The position numbers and the translations under genes were made by a program. Source: Candidatus Hecatella orcuttiae (lineage in GTDB: Archaea; Thermoproteota; Bathyarchaeia; Hecatellales; Hecatellaceae). Taken from it: a stretch of 64,000 bases of DNA. The DNA lies in contig MTLY02000003.1 in NCBI GenBank assembly GCA_002011035.2, positions 365,194 through 429,193 of the forward strand, in the 5' to 3' direction. Positions 49,314 to 57,651 of the stretch are shown here, in pieces; position 1 is the stretch's first letter; every line of letters begins with the position of its first letter. The notes below the pieces were generated by a model. It was not told the DNA's origin. It saw only the letters and a list, made by a program, of their open reading frames with translations, and made no database searches.

Positions 49314-49628
49314 ATGACAGATGACCGATTTAATACCCTTAATAAGAGAATGTTGGATTTGAAGATCGAGAAAATCGGAAAAACCACAACCGTAGCTGTG
49401 CTAATTTTGATATTCCAAGCCGGCTCCGTGAGGCATAGGGACATAGCTAAACATGTTCCAAGCAGAGGGGCTTTATCTTCAGCTCTGAACTCTCTGCTGG
49501 AAGAAAAACTCGTAACACGTCAAGTGAACACCGAATCCATGCCAGCTCAAACCTACTACACCATAACCGAGAAAGGCAGGGAAGTGGCGAGAAGATTTGA
49601 TGAAATCATAGATATCTTAAAAGGCTGA
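49314..49628 (+). CDS. Winged-helix regulator (PadR/MarR-like)
   Basis: A 104-residue DNA-binding domain protein: RHRDIAKHVPSRGALSSALN is the recognition helix region, followed by LLEEKLVTRQVNTE and the wing QTYYTITEKGREVARR. There is no sensor domain. It is divergent from the TrmB-PAS regulator and is followed by the V4R gene, so the three may form a regulatory group for the block. Confidence 0.75.
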   Translation: MTDDRFNTLNKRMLDLKIEKIGKTTTVAVLILIFQAGSVRHRDIAKHVPSRGALSSALNSLLEEKLVTRQVNTESMPAQTYYTITEKGREVARRFDEIIDILKG

Positions 49629-49713
49629 AAAACATTCCCTTTCTTGTAACTATGATATCTGACAAACACAAGTTTTTGAGTATCCGACAATCATTAGATT
49701 ATAGGTCTTAGAA

Positions 49714-50250
49714 ATGAATAAAACCTCCATTATTCACAATATTCAAAGTAACGAGCAAATGAAGATGAAAAATTTAAGATACGAACAGGAGATCATCGAG
49801 TTTTTCTCACTTTTTAGAGAGAATAAAGCGATCAGCATACCTCTTGAGGCCTTCATGGATTTCAAGAAGGCTTTAAAGGACTGTTTTGGCTCCGGGGGAG
49901 TTGTAATCTTAAGTGAGATGGGAAAAGGCCATGGCATATATTCAACCAAGCGTTTACTGGATGAACATCCTAATAGACCCAGCTTGCTAGAAGTCATAAC
50001 CAGCTACAAGCAAAAGGAGGGATGGGGGAACATGGAATTTAGAATGAAACCTTCCGAAGCGGAAGTTATTATAACTAAAAGCTTCGAGGCGGAGTATCAT
50101 GAGAGGTCCAAAGAACCTGTTTGCCACTTCTTGAGAGGCTACCTAGAAGGGGTCATAAGCCAAATCGTCGGCAAAGAGATAAAAGTTTCGGAAATCCGCT
50201 GCAAAGCAACAGGGAACGAGACCTGCGTTTTCAAAATACAACCGCCATAG
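49714..50250 (+). CDS. V4R-domain protein
   Basis: A 178-residue protein whose C-terminal part matches the V4R (4-vinyl reductase) domain: CHFLRGYLEGVISQIVGKEI followed by EIRCKATGNETCVFKIQ. The cysteine pair and the RGYLEG loop are typical. V4R domains bind small hydrocarbons or metals and are found in sensors and in proteins of methyl-corrinoid metabolism. The N-terminal part is helical. Possibly a ligand sensor for the adjacent catabolic genes. It ends in TAG. Confidence 0.75.
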   Translation: MNKTSIIHNIQSNEQMKMKNLRYEQEIIEFFSLFRENKAISIPLEAFMDFKKALKDCFGSGGVVILSEMGKGHGIYSTKRLLDEHPNRPSLLEVITSYKQKEGWGNMEFRMKPSEAEVIITKSFEAEYHERSKEPVCHFLRGYLEGVISQIVGKEIKVSEIRCKATGNETCVFKIQPP

Positions 50251-50410
50251 GGCGTATTGATAGTTCTATCATCATAGTTTTAGTAGTTTCCAGCAAACAT
50301 CTATGACCTGTTAATCTAAGCCCAACAGCATTTAAAAGAGAAAATTATAAAGAATTTAATCTCCAGCCAGCACCCATAAGTAAAATGGGTGAGGAACCGA
50401 ACCTGAAGTT

Positions 50411-50511
50411 TGGAGCCCCGGGCGGGGTTTGAACCCGCGACCTTAGCCTTACCAAGGCCACGCGCCACCAGGCTGCGCCTACCCGCCCTTGCTTCGTAAG
50501 GGAACCGGGGC
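50411..50511 (-). tRNA. tRNA-Thr (GGT) with 24-nt non-canonical intron
   Basis: Acceptor GCCCCGG/CCGGGGC, discriminator T (usual for archaeal tRNA-Thr) and encoded CCA (50411-50413). The anticodon arm TGGCC-TTGGTAA-GGCTA gives GGT. After the 5' acceptor strand, 24 nt (50480-50503) interrupt the tRNA. A perfect bulge-helix-bulge is visible: central helix CCCG/CGGG, bulges GTT and TAG, inner helix CCCTT/AAGGG. Cutting each bulge after its second base joins T8 to G9 and restores the D arm GCGC-AGCCTGGTG-GCGC. The intron is therefore between positions 8 and 9. It marks the right edge of the accessory block. Confidence 0.9.
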
Positions 50512-50601
50512 ATCTGCTCCGGGGCTTCAGGCTACGCTTTAAGTGTAGGATAAAATGAATATAAGAATTAAGTTCAACTCCCCAGGGGGATGGGTTCTCG
50601 G

Positions 50602-53532
50602 CTAGGCTAGGTGGACGGATATGTAGTGAAGCTCCACCACGCCTCCCTCCGATATCAGGATGCCGAAGTTCACCGTGGAGTCTTCAACCCACATCAGCAC
50701 CTTATTCGCATCCCAGCCCCACTGCTGTATGAAGGATAAGATCATCCCCCTAGTTAGGCTCCATTGGTCTGAGGAGAGGTAGGAGGTTTCCCCTTCATGG
50801 AAGGTGACATCCGGGCTTATCGCCTCAGGCTTCACGACGGTCATGTTCTTCACCTCGTTGCTTTTGAACAGGTCTAATATGTCGCCTATTCTTTCTTCCA
50901 AGGTTTTCTCCTCCACCACAACGGGCTGCTCTGCTCCCGGCAGCTTGGCTAGGAAGGCTTTGAAGGCTTCTTCGCTGCTGTCTCCCAGCCCCACATAATA
51001 TTCGGCTGTGAAGTAGGCTCCCACGCAGGCCACTTTGCCCAATGCGGTGATCACCGCTTCGCCGGCTGCCGGGGCGGTGTAGATGGGGATGAAATAGACG
51101 TCATGGTCGCCTACCCTGTAAAGGATGTTGTCTCCCACACGCGGGTCGCGCAGGAGGGTTCTTAGAACGCGGAAGTCAGGGTCTTTCTCCAGTGTTTCAA
51201 TAGCCCCTGAGGGGCCCAGTAGCTTTATCGGCGCATCCTCAGCCACCCGGTAGTAGTGCATCTCACCCAAGTAAGGCCAATCGTTTCGCACTAGGATGTA
51301 GCCGACTAGGTTCTTCGTTATGGCGCCTCGACGTTCCAAGGAGAGGAGGCCGACAAATTCGGGTTCCTCGAAGTTCGGAGGCTGAGCTATGATGTAGTAG
51401 GTGTCCAGCCCTTCAGGCACTGCGAGGAATTCTTTGGCTTCGATGAAGGTTCTGGGGTCCGTGACATGGTAAGTATTGTACATGTCCACCCGCCACTCGA
51501 AAAGTTCCTTGGGATATCTTAACTGCTTTTCAAGCCACTCAGGCACCTCTGCGGTGACATGTTCTGAGTAAGTCCGCCGGAACAGGTCGCTGAAAAAGTC
51601 GTCTCCAAGGACTATCAGCCTAATGCTCCCCGTGTATATGTCGATGAGGGCATAGCCCACCAGCCTCATGAAAGGGTTTCGAACACTCCAAGGGACTTTT
51701 CCTGTGTCAAGGCTGACGATGAGGGGCATGAGGTAGTAAGTCCGCTCCCCGTCTGTCACCGGAAGCATGTCCACACGCTTCCCCATCCACTCGTATAAGA
51801 CCACCCGTCTCGCTCCCCATTCATACACGAAATACGGGAAGAGCAGACTCATCCGGTCATAGACATCCCTATACCTGAGCACATGAATCGTTTTGTCACG
51901 GTAGGATAGGAAAAATATGAAATCGAAAAACCAGCTTAAAGGCGGCGGAACACTCAACCCCCCTAACTTTCCGCCCACATAGGCAGAGGGCTTGTCGCGG
52001 TCGTAGAAATGACCCCCTAACTCGTCGCTTTTCGAGCGTTCGAGAGGATAGGCTGCCCAAACCTCCTTGAAAAGGCCGCCTTCGCCATAGTAGATCTTCC
52101 GCTGTTTGAAGAACTGCGAAGTGTCCACGATCACGCCTTCATGGCCGTCTAAAAGCAGGAAGCCGATGGGGGCGTGGGTGTAAACAAGATGCTCATTGTA
52201 CCATCTGTCCTCTGGAAGCACTGTGGGAGGCAGGACGAGTTTCATGGAAGCGCTCCAATAGAGATTTCCGTGAAAGCGGATGATGTCTGAATCCTCATAG
52301 TCCAGGTAGGGTATCGGCCCGATTTCAGGCTTCAACTTTGCGAAGGCAGCGTCCCGGTCCCAAAGGCGTATTTTGCTCAGCAAGTTTCTGTGCTCTGAGA
52401 CATAGGCGTCCATCTGGTCGCTGGCAACCGTTACGATGCTGACGTTATAAGGTATCTCCCTTACTCCCCGTTGAGGATGAGCCAGCTCCGCGAGTTCGCG
52501 GTTCACCGTAATCTGCTGGAGGGTGTAGGGGCCCCGCCACTCAACCTTTCGAGCGTCGGCGATGCTGTGGTTAACGGCCATGATGGAACTTACAACCAGC
52601 AGTATTATGATGATGGCTAGAAAGCGGGTAAGAATAGGGCGCGGCGCTATCACTCTCAAGCCTCTGCCTTTAGCGCGGTCCATGTAGGCTAAAAGAGTGA
52701 ACGCCACACCGGTTGCTCCAAGGCCTCCGACTGCATACTTGGTATTGTAGTCGATGTAGGCTGAGAAAAACACGTTGACCATGGACCAGAAAAGCGCTAT
52801 GGCAATCAACGCTTCGATGGTTGAAACCCGCCAGCGAAACTGCAGCCGCTCCCCGCCCAACTCTCTCACGGAAGGCGTAGCAACCCTAATAATCTCTGTT
52901 ACGCCTACCAAGATGATCAGCCGGGCTCCCACTGCCCAAAGAACCGGCCTAACCACAAGGGTCAGAGCGGGTAGGAGAGGAATAACCGTCATCTGGGCGG
53001 CTGCGCTGTCCAAGCTGCCCGGGGAAACTACGAAGGGCAGCGTGAAAATTTCCCAGATTCGGCCTAGATTAGGATTCCAACCTTGTGTCATTCCAGCCAC
53101 GGCCATGCCGAGAAACAGGTTTCTGAGCATCAGCATTCCGATTACAACTTTGGTAGCCTGCCAGGCAGCGAATTTAAACTTCGGCATCTGGAAAACTTTG
53201 AAGTCTATGTAGTGGGCTGGTACAGCCTCCATGGCGCCGCGTTCCCGGATCGCCCTTAGGGCTAGCCGAACCGCCCACCAAGTGACGGATCTCCTATGTT
53301 TGAAGTCCACTCGGAAGAGGACGATGGGGGCGAGGATCAGTCCTCCTAGAAGGGAGAAGTAGATGGGGCGTATGTAGAGTTCTCCGAACTCCATGATGTT
53401 CAAAGCAAACCATACAACTTCATCTTGAACCGTCCATGCCACCAGCACGATCGCTAAGCCTGTGATTATTCGAATTAGACGCTGCTGGGCACGTTTGGAA
53501 ATCCATCTGGACAGGCCGTATCTTTCGGACAT
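50602..53532 (-). CDS. Large membrane protein, UPF0182/COG1615-like
   Basis: A 976-residue protein. Seven or eight hydrophobic segments fill residues 15-330 (for example GLAIVLVAWTVQ, LALLGGLILAPIVLF-like SLLGGLILAPIVLF). The rest, about 640 residues, is an extracytoplasmic domain with YTHAPIGFLLLDG and RKIYYGEGG, which resemble motifs of UPF0182. The C-terminal 60 residues form a separate small domain after a Glu-rich linker (VVEEKTLEERIG). Length agrees with UPF0182 (about 900-1000). No function is known for the family. It is monocistronic and ends in TAG. Confidence 0.65.
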   Translation of the reverse strand: MSERYGLSRWISKRAQQRLIRIITGLAIVLVAWTVQDEVVWFALNIMEFGELYIRPIYFSLLGGLILAPIVLFRVDFKHRRSVTWWAVRLALRAIRERGAMEAVPAHYIDFKVFQMPKFKFAAWQATKVVIGMLMLRNLFLGMAVAGMTQGWNPNLGRIWEIFTLPFVVSPGSLDSAAAQMTVIPLLPALTLVVRPVLWAVGARLIILVGVTEIIRVATPSVRELGGERLQFRWRVSTIEALIAIALFWSMVNVFFSAYIDYNTKYAVGGLGATGVAFTLLAYMDRAKGRGLRVIAPRPILTRFLAIIIILLVVSSIMAVNHSIADARKVEWRGPYTLQQITVNRELAELAHPQRGVREIPYNVSIVTVASDQMDAYVSEHRNLLSKIRLWDRDAAFAKLKPEIGPIPYLDYEDSDIIRFHGNLYWSASMKLVLPPTVLPEDRWYNEHLVYTHAPIGFLLLDGHEGVIVDTSQFFKQRKIYYGEGGLFKEVWAAYPLERSKSDELGGHFYDRDKPSAYVGGKLGGLSVPPPLSWFFDFIFFLSYRDKTIHVLRYRDVYDRMSLLFPYFVYEWGARRVVLYEWMGKRVDMLPVTDGERTYYLMPLIVSLDTGKVPWSVRNPFMRLVGYALIDIYTGSIRLIVLGDDFFSDLFRRTYSEHVTAEVPEWLEKQLRYPKELFEWRVDMYNTYHVTDPRTFIEAKEFLAVPEGLDTYYIIAQPPNFEEPEFVGLLSLERRGAITKNLVGYILVRNDWPYLGEMHYYRVAEDAPIKLLGPSGAIETLEKDPDFRVLRTLLRDPRVGDNILYRVGDHDVYFIPIYTAPAAGEAVITALGKVACVGAYFTAEYYVGLGDSSEEAFKAFLAKLPGAEQPVVVEEKTLEERIGDILDLFKSNEVKNMTVVKPEAISPDVTFHEGETSYLSSDQWSLTRGMILSFIQQWGWDANKVLMWVEDSTVNFGILISEGGVVELHYISVHLA

Positions 53533-53636
53533 TTTAAAACCTGTTCAGCTATTCCGCATAGATATACCTCCACGTTTATACTTAACCGTTTAGGGAGGCG
53601 AAAGTTTGAAGGGAATGAAAAGTTAAGCCGTAAGGA

Positions 53637-53665
53637 GGCTGCCCTCCATCCGTGGAGTCGCAGCC
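53637..53665. other. Strong hairpin upstream of RAM-domain gene
   Basis: GGCTGC and GCAGCC form the outer stem and TCCA/TGGA the inner stem around TCCG. No T-run follows. It lies in the 5' region of the small ligand-binding gene at 53730 and may be a leader structure. A related hairpin (AGGCTG/CAGCCT, 53989-54032) lies directly downstream of that gene. Confidence 0.4.
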
Positions 53666-53729
53666 AGTCTCAAGCCTTCCCTAATTGTTTAAATTCTCTG
53701 ACAGGGAACCTATGGTGGAGGTTAGACCC

Positions 53730-53966
53730 ATGAGAGCCTACGTCCTGATCACCGCCAAGCCCGGGACCTCTGAGGAGGTTCTGAAGGCTGTTAAGGCCAT
53801 GAGGAAAGTTAAAGGAGTGAAGGTGGCAGATTCCGTCTACGGCAGATTTGACGCCGTCATCGTCATCGAAGCCAAAGACCTGAAGGAACTTACCAAGGTT
53901 ATCTACCAAGTCATCGAGAAGAATCCCAACGTAACCCACACTGAGACCCTCATAACCCTCTTCTAG
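53730..53966 (+). CDS. Lrp/AsnC ligand-binding (RAM) domain protein, copy 1
   Basis: A 78-residue stand-alone RAM domain without a DNA-binding part. It reads AYVLITAKPGTSEEVLKAVK, then GRFDAVIVIEAKDLKEL and ends NVTHTETLITLF, the family pattern. Such proteins bind amino acids and may modulate full-length Lrp regulators. ATG 53730 follows GGTGGAGGT. A paralogue lies at 58.7 kb and the two enclose the purine and MgtE genes. It ends in TAG. Confidence 0.88.
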   Translation: MRAYVLITAKPGTSEEVLKAVKAMRKVKGVKVADSVYGRFDAVIVIEAKDLKELTKVIYQVIEKNPNVTHTETLITLF

Positions 53967-53988
53967 CCTTCACCGCCCACCGGCAGAA

Positions 53989-54032
53989 AGGCTGTGAGTA
54001 GGGAGGGGGTCTCTCACCCTATTTTTCAGCCT
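53989..54032 (+). terminator. Possible hairpin terminator after RAM gene
   Basis: Outer stem AGGCTG/CAGCCT, inner stem TAGGG/CCCTA, with TTTTT on the 3' side inside the structure. It begins 23 bp after the stop of the RAM gene. Terminator function is uncertain because the T-run is within the loop rather than after the stem. Confidence 0.35.
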
Positions 54033-54184
54033 GAGCCTCGGGAGTTCGGGGTTTTCTTTCCCTCGCCATATGTTCAGCAGTTGGCGGTTATGTTGTTAAA
54101 ATACACTTAATTATCTTTTTAATAATAAGTAGACCGAAGCTTGCTGCCGGTTGATGGAGACAGTTAAGAAACGGGAGGATATGG

Positions 54185-55246
54185 ATGGGAAGCGTAAAGG
54201 ATCTGGAAATTGTAAAGAAGCCGACGAGAGAGGAGATGGGTATAGGGCGTTTCCATTTCTCCGATCGGTACTCGGTCTTCGACTGGGGGGAGATGCCGGA
54301 TTTAATCGAAATGAAGGGTGCAGCTCTCTGCGTGATGGGCGCCTACTGCTTTGAGAAGCTGAAGGAAGACGGGATAAGAACGCATTACAGGGGACTGGTA
54401 ACAACCGAGGGAAAGCTCGTCGAAACCTGCGAGCTGGAAAAACCTGTCAATGTCATGGAAATCGACCTCGTAAACGTGCTTCGCCCTCGCTCCTACAAAG
54501 AGGAGGGGAAACTCAAATACGATTACAGCATGTTCACCCCAAGCTTAACCAATTTCCTTCTGCCCTTGGAAATAATATACCGAAACGGGCTGCCGGAAGG
54601 GTCGTCGGTTTTCAGGAGGTTGAAGCAGGGGCTTAAGCCGGAAGACCTTGGGTTAGATCACTATCCCCAGCCGGGGGAAAAACTGGAAAAACCCATCTTC
54701 GATGTGAGCACGAAGTTGGAGGAAAAAGACAGATACGTCACCTGGCCGGAGGCCGAGGAAATAGCTGGCTTAACCGACGAGGAGATGGAGGAGGTCAAAA
54801 ACAAGCTGCTCCGCATAGACAGCCTAATCAGCGAGATCGCTGCAAAAGCTAACCTAAACAACGAGGATGGAAAAATCGAGTTCGCATTCGACAACCGCAG
54901 GAGACTAATGGTTGTGGACGTGGTCGGCACCTTGGACGAGTGCAGATTCACCTACAAAGGTTTGCACGTGAGCAAGGAGATTGCAAGGCAGTTTTACAAA
55001 AAAACGAAATGGTACAGAGACGTAGAGGAAGCGAAAAAAGAAGCCGACGCCAAAGGGATTAAAAACTGGAAAAGCATATGCAAATCCAAGCCGCCGAAGT
55101 TGAACCCTAAATTGAAGAGGATCATACGCAACCTCTACATGGCAACGGCGAACGAATGCACGGGACTCGACTTGTTTGATGCGCCTCGTCTCGCGGACAC
55201 GGTGAAGGAATACCGAGAATATCTGGGTGAGAATGATGGACCGTAA
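54185..55246 (+). CDS. purC: SAICAR synthetase (PurC)
   Basis: Condenses CAIR with aspartate in purine synthesis. The 353-residue protein shows the ATP-grasp-like start FSDRYSVFDWGEMPD, LEKPVNVMEIDLVNVLRPR (E. coli PurC has VPVECVVRNRAAG at this place), SMFTPSLTNFLLPLEII and a C-terminal catalytic EFAFDNRRRLMVVDVVGTLD segment. It is longer than bacterial PurC (about 240). ATG 54185 follows GGGAGGA. It overlaps the purP start by about 14 bp, so purine genes are translationally coupled. Confidence 0.85.
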   Translation: MGSVKDLEIVKKPTREEMGIGRFHFSDRYSVFDWGEMPDLIEMKGAALCVMGAYCFEKLKEDGIRTHYRGLVTTEGKLVETCELEKPVNVMEIDLVNVLRPRSYKEEGKLKYDYSMFTPSLTNFLLPLEIIYRNGLPEGSSVFRRLKQGLKPEDLGLDHYPQPGEKLEKPIFDVSTKLEEKDRYVTWPEAEEIAGLTDEEMEEVKNKLLRIDSLISEIAAKANLNNEDGKIEFAFDNRRRLMVVDVVGTLDECRFTYKGLHVSKEIARQFYKKTKWYRDVEEAKKEADAKGIKNWKSICKSKPPKLNPKLKRIIRNLYMATANECTGLDLFDAPRLADTVKEYREYLGENDGP

Positions 55247-56333
55247 ACTCATCCAAAAACTCGTAGCAGACTACAACCCCGAAGAGATCAGAGTAGGAGT
55301 GTTAGGTTCGCATTCTGCATTGGAGATCGGCTACGGAGCCAAACAGGAAGGGCTTGAGACGGTTGTCGTTTGTCAAGAAGGAAGAGACCGAACCTACACG
55401 AAATACTACAAAAACCTGTTTGACCATATGTTGCTTTTAGACAAATTCTCCGACGTCGTCAACGGAGAAAACCAAGACAGGCTGAGGGAATTGAACACCA
55501 TCTTCGTGCCGAACAGGTCTTTCTCGGTCTATGTAGGATATGATAACATAGAAGAACAGTTTTCCGTTCCGATTCTGGGGAACAGGTACATTCTGAGAAG
55601 CGAAGAAAGAAACGTTGCGAAAAATCAGTATTATCTGCTGGAAAAAGCAGGTATACGCACACCCAAAACATTCCGATCCCCCCAAGAGATAGATCGGCTG
55701 GTGATAGTGAAGGTTCCTGAAAAGAAAAGGAGAATGGAGAGAGCTTTCTTCTACGCTTCAACCCCCGAAGAATTTGAAAGAAAAGCTGAGGAGAGGATTG
55801 AAAAAGGAATAATCGACAGAGAAGACTTGGATGAGGCTGTGATAGAAGAGTACGTGATAGGGGCGAAGTTCAACGCCAACTATTTCTGGTCACCGATAAC
55901 CGGCGAAATCGACTTTCTCGGATTCGACAGAAGGATTCAAACCAACTTGGACGGAGTCCTAGACCTACCTGCCGAGGAACAGTTGGAGGCGAGAATACCG
56001 TCGCAAAACATAGAGATAGGGCATATGGGAGCTACTATGAGGGAATCGCAGCTGGAGAAAATATTTGAAGCTGGGGAAAAATTCGTCGAAGTATGCAAAA
56101 AAGAATACCCCCCCGGCATAATAGGGCTTTTCGCTCTGCAGGGAGCTATAACCAAAGACCTAGAATTCTGCGTCTTCGATGTGAGCCCCAGGATACCGGG
56201 ATGCCCATGCGTAGAGCCTACTTCCCCGTACATGAAGTACAAATACGGAAAAGAAATAGGCCCGGGGAGAAGAGTTGCAATGGAGATTAAGCAGGCGGTT
56301 AAAAAAAGTCGGCTTGAAGACATCGTTACCTAA
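55233..56333 (+). CDS. purP: FAICAR synthetase PurP
   Basis: Archaeal ATP- and formate-dependent enzyme that forms FAICAR from AICAR, replacing the PurH transformylase. The 366-residue ATP-grasp protein reads RVGVLGSHSALEIGYGAKQE at the start, has ANYFWSPITGEIDFLGFDRR in the middle and ends in the FDVSPRIPGCPC loop. ATG 55233 or 55236 lies inside the purC end after GGGTGAG. It is followed by a second homologue. Confidence 0.9.
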   Translation: MMDRKLIQKLVADYNPEEIRVGVLGSHSALEIGYGAKQEGLETVVVCQEGRDRTYTKYYKNLFDHMLLLDKFSDVVNGENQDRLRELNTIFVPNRSFSVYVGYDNIEEQFSVPILGNRYILRSEERNVAKNQYYLLEKAGIRTPKTFRSPQEIDRLVIVKVPEKKRRMERAFFYASTPEEFERKAEERIEKGIIDREDLDEAVIEEYVIGAKFNANYFWSPITGEIDFLGFDRRIQTNLDGVLDLPAEEQLEARIPSQNIEIGHMGATMRESQLEKIFEAGEKFVEVCKKEYPPGIIGLFALQGAITKDLEFCVFDVSPRIPGCPCVEPTSPYMKYKYGKEIGPGRRVAMEIKQAVKKSRLEDIVT

Positions 56334-56436
56334 GACATTTTTGCGGCTGGGGTTTAAATTTCACCAAAAGGCGTAAACAGCGGAAAAGAGAAGATATGGG
56401 TGAAAGCTTCCCGCTTTTAAACTGGGTGGTGGTGGA

Positions 56437-57522
56437 ATGATTTCTAAAGATGAGATAGACGAGGTTTTGAGAAGCTATGATAAAGGTAAAATCTCCATAG
56501 GCACTCTCGGCTCTCACTCTGCGCTTAACATTTTCAAGGGCGCTCAAGAGGAAGGTTTTCGAACAGTTTGCATCTGCCGAAAGGGCGATGAGATTGTTTA
56601 TCAGAGATTTCCTGTGGCAGATGATATCCTCGTGGTGGAGGGCTTTAGAGATCTGTTAAACGATGATGTCCAAGAAAAGTTAAGACGGCTGAACACCATT
56701 CTAGTTCCCCACGGCTCCTTCACCGCCTACATCAGCACCGGCGACCTGATGAACGAGTTACGTTTACCCCTGTTTGGAAACAGGCAGCTACTCCTATGGG
56801 AGGCTGACAGGGAAAAGCAAAGGGAATGGCTTGGGAGAGCTGGGTTGAATCTGCCTAAAATATTCAAAGACCCCGAGGACATAGAGGGTTTAGTCATCGT
56901 AAAATTTCCCGGCGCCAAAGGTGGAAGAGGCTATTTCCTCGCAAGCTCCCCTCAATCTTTTCACCAGAAGGCGAGAGACATGGTTGAAAAAGGGCTTTTA
57001 AAGGAAGAGGACTTGGCCAGGATTCATCTGCAGGAGTATTTTGTCGGTGTAAACGTCTACCCTCTGTACTTTCGCTCCCTAGTGGTAGGGGAGGTTGAGC
57101 TGCTGGGCATAGACAGGCGGTATGAGTCTGCGATAGACGGTATTGGAAGAATACCTGCGAGGGAGCAGCTTGAAGTTGGACTGAATCCCACCTACACCGT
57201 GGTTGGCAACATCCCTTTGACTGTGAGGGAATCGCTACTTTCGGAAATCCTCAGGATGGGCGACAGCGTAGTAAAGGTGTCTGAGGAAATAGCCCCGCCG
57301 GGGATCATAGGGCCGTTTTGCTTGGAGACGGTTGTCACTGATGCCTTACGCATAGTCACGTTCGAAATATCCGCCAGAATAGTCGCAGGAGCAAACGTAG
57401 GCATTGGCATCTCCCCCTATTCGTATCTGAAACATGGGGAAAAAATGTACATGGGAAAGAGGATCGCCCGAGAAATAAGAGCTGGAATCGAAGGCGATAA
57501 TCTGGAAAAAATCGTTTCCTAA
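56437..57522 (+). CDS. PurP paralogue
   Basis: A 361-residue homologue of the preceding PurP, with the same start (ISIGTLGSHSALNIFKGAQE), KGGRGYFLASSPQSF ATP-grasp loop and FEISARIVAGANVG end. Archaea often carry two or three PurP-like genes, and the second may be the active one or act on a different carboxylate. The conserved tail differs (ARIVAG versus PRIPG), which may mark a change in function. It is 103 bp from purP on the same strand. Confidence 0.85.
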   Translation: MISKDEIDEVLRSYDKGKISIGTLGSHSALNIFKGAQEEGFRTVCICRKGDEIVYQRFPVADDILVVEGFRDLLNDDVQEKLRRLNTILVPHGSFTAYISTGDLMNELRLPLFGNRQLLLWEADREKQREWLGRAGLNLPKIFKDPEDIEGLVIVKFPGAKGGRGYFLASSPQSFHQKARDMVEKGLLKEEDLARIHLQEYFVGVNVYPLYFRSLVVGEVELLGIDRRYESAIDGIGRIPAREQLEVGLNPTYTVVGNIPLTVRESLLSEILRMGDSVVKVSEEIAPPGIIGPFCLETVVTDALRIVTFEISARIVAGANVGIGISPYSYLKHGEKMYMGKRIAREIRAGIEGDNLEKIVS

Positions 57523-57651
57523 TGTCTTTCAACTCTTCACTGTCAGTTTAGCCGGACGGTTTTTCTTTTTGAAAAGGTGAGAAATTTTTTATAATGAATG
57601 GTCCCCGCGTTTTTATGAGATTGTGAAAACAAGGTCGTTGCAAGGCTGGGA

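Larger units (their letters stand above)
34820..50410. other. AT-rich accessory block between two tRNA genes
   Basis: Between tRNA-Gly and tRNA-Thr the sequence is visibly more AT-rich (around 43% GC in a hand-counted line near 40.1 kb) than the flanking housekeeping genes (about 58% in a line near 26.0 kb). The content is catabolic and regulatory: potABCD, MtmB-like, aminotransferase, mtbBC, Fe-S protein, AOR and sensors, with decayed transporter remnants. No integrase and no obvious duplicated tRNA 3' end were found, so it is a putative island defined by composition, content and tRNA borders rather than by att sites. Confidence 0.5.

Noticed and set aside
34820-50410. Integrase or att duplication that would prove an integrative element
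   Set aside because: No recombinase gene and no repeated tRNA end beyond the generally conserved T arm could be found by eye.
50411-50490. An intron-less tRNA with acceptor GGGCGGG
   Set aside because: That acceptor would leave no 3' strand for the T stem; only the intron-containing reading gives a complete cloverleaf.
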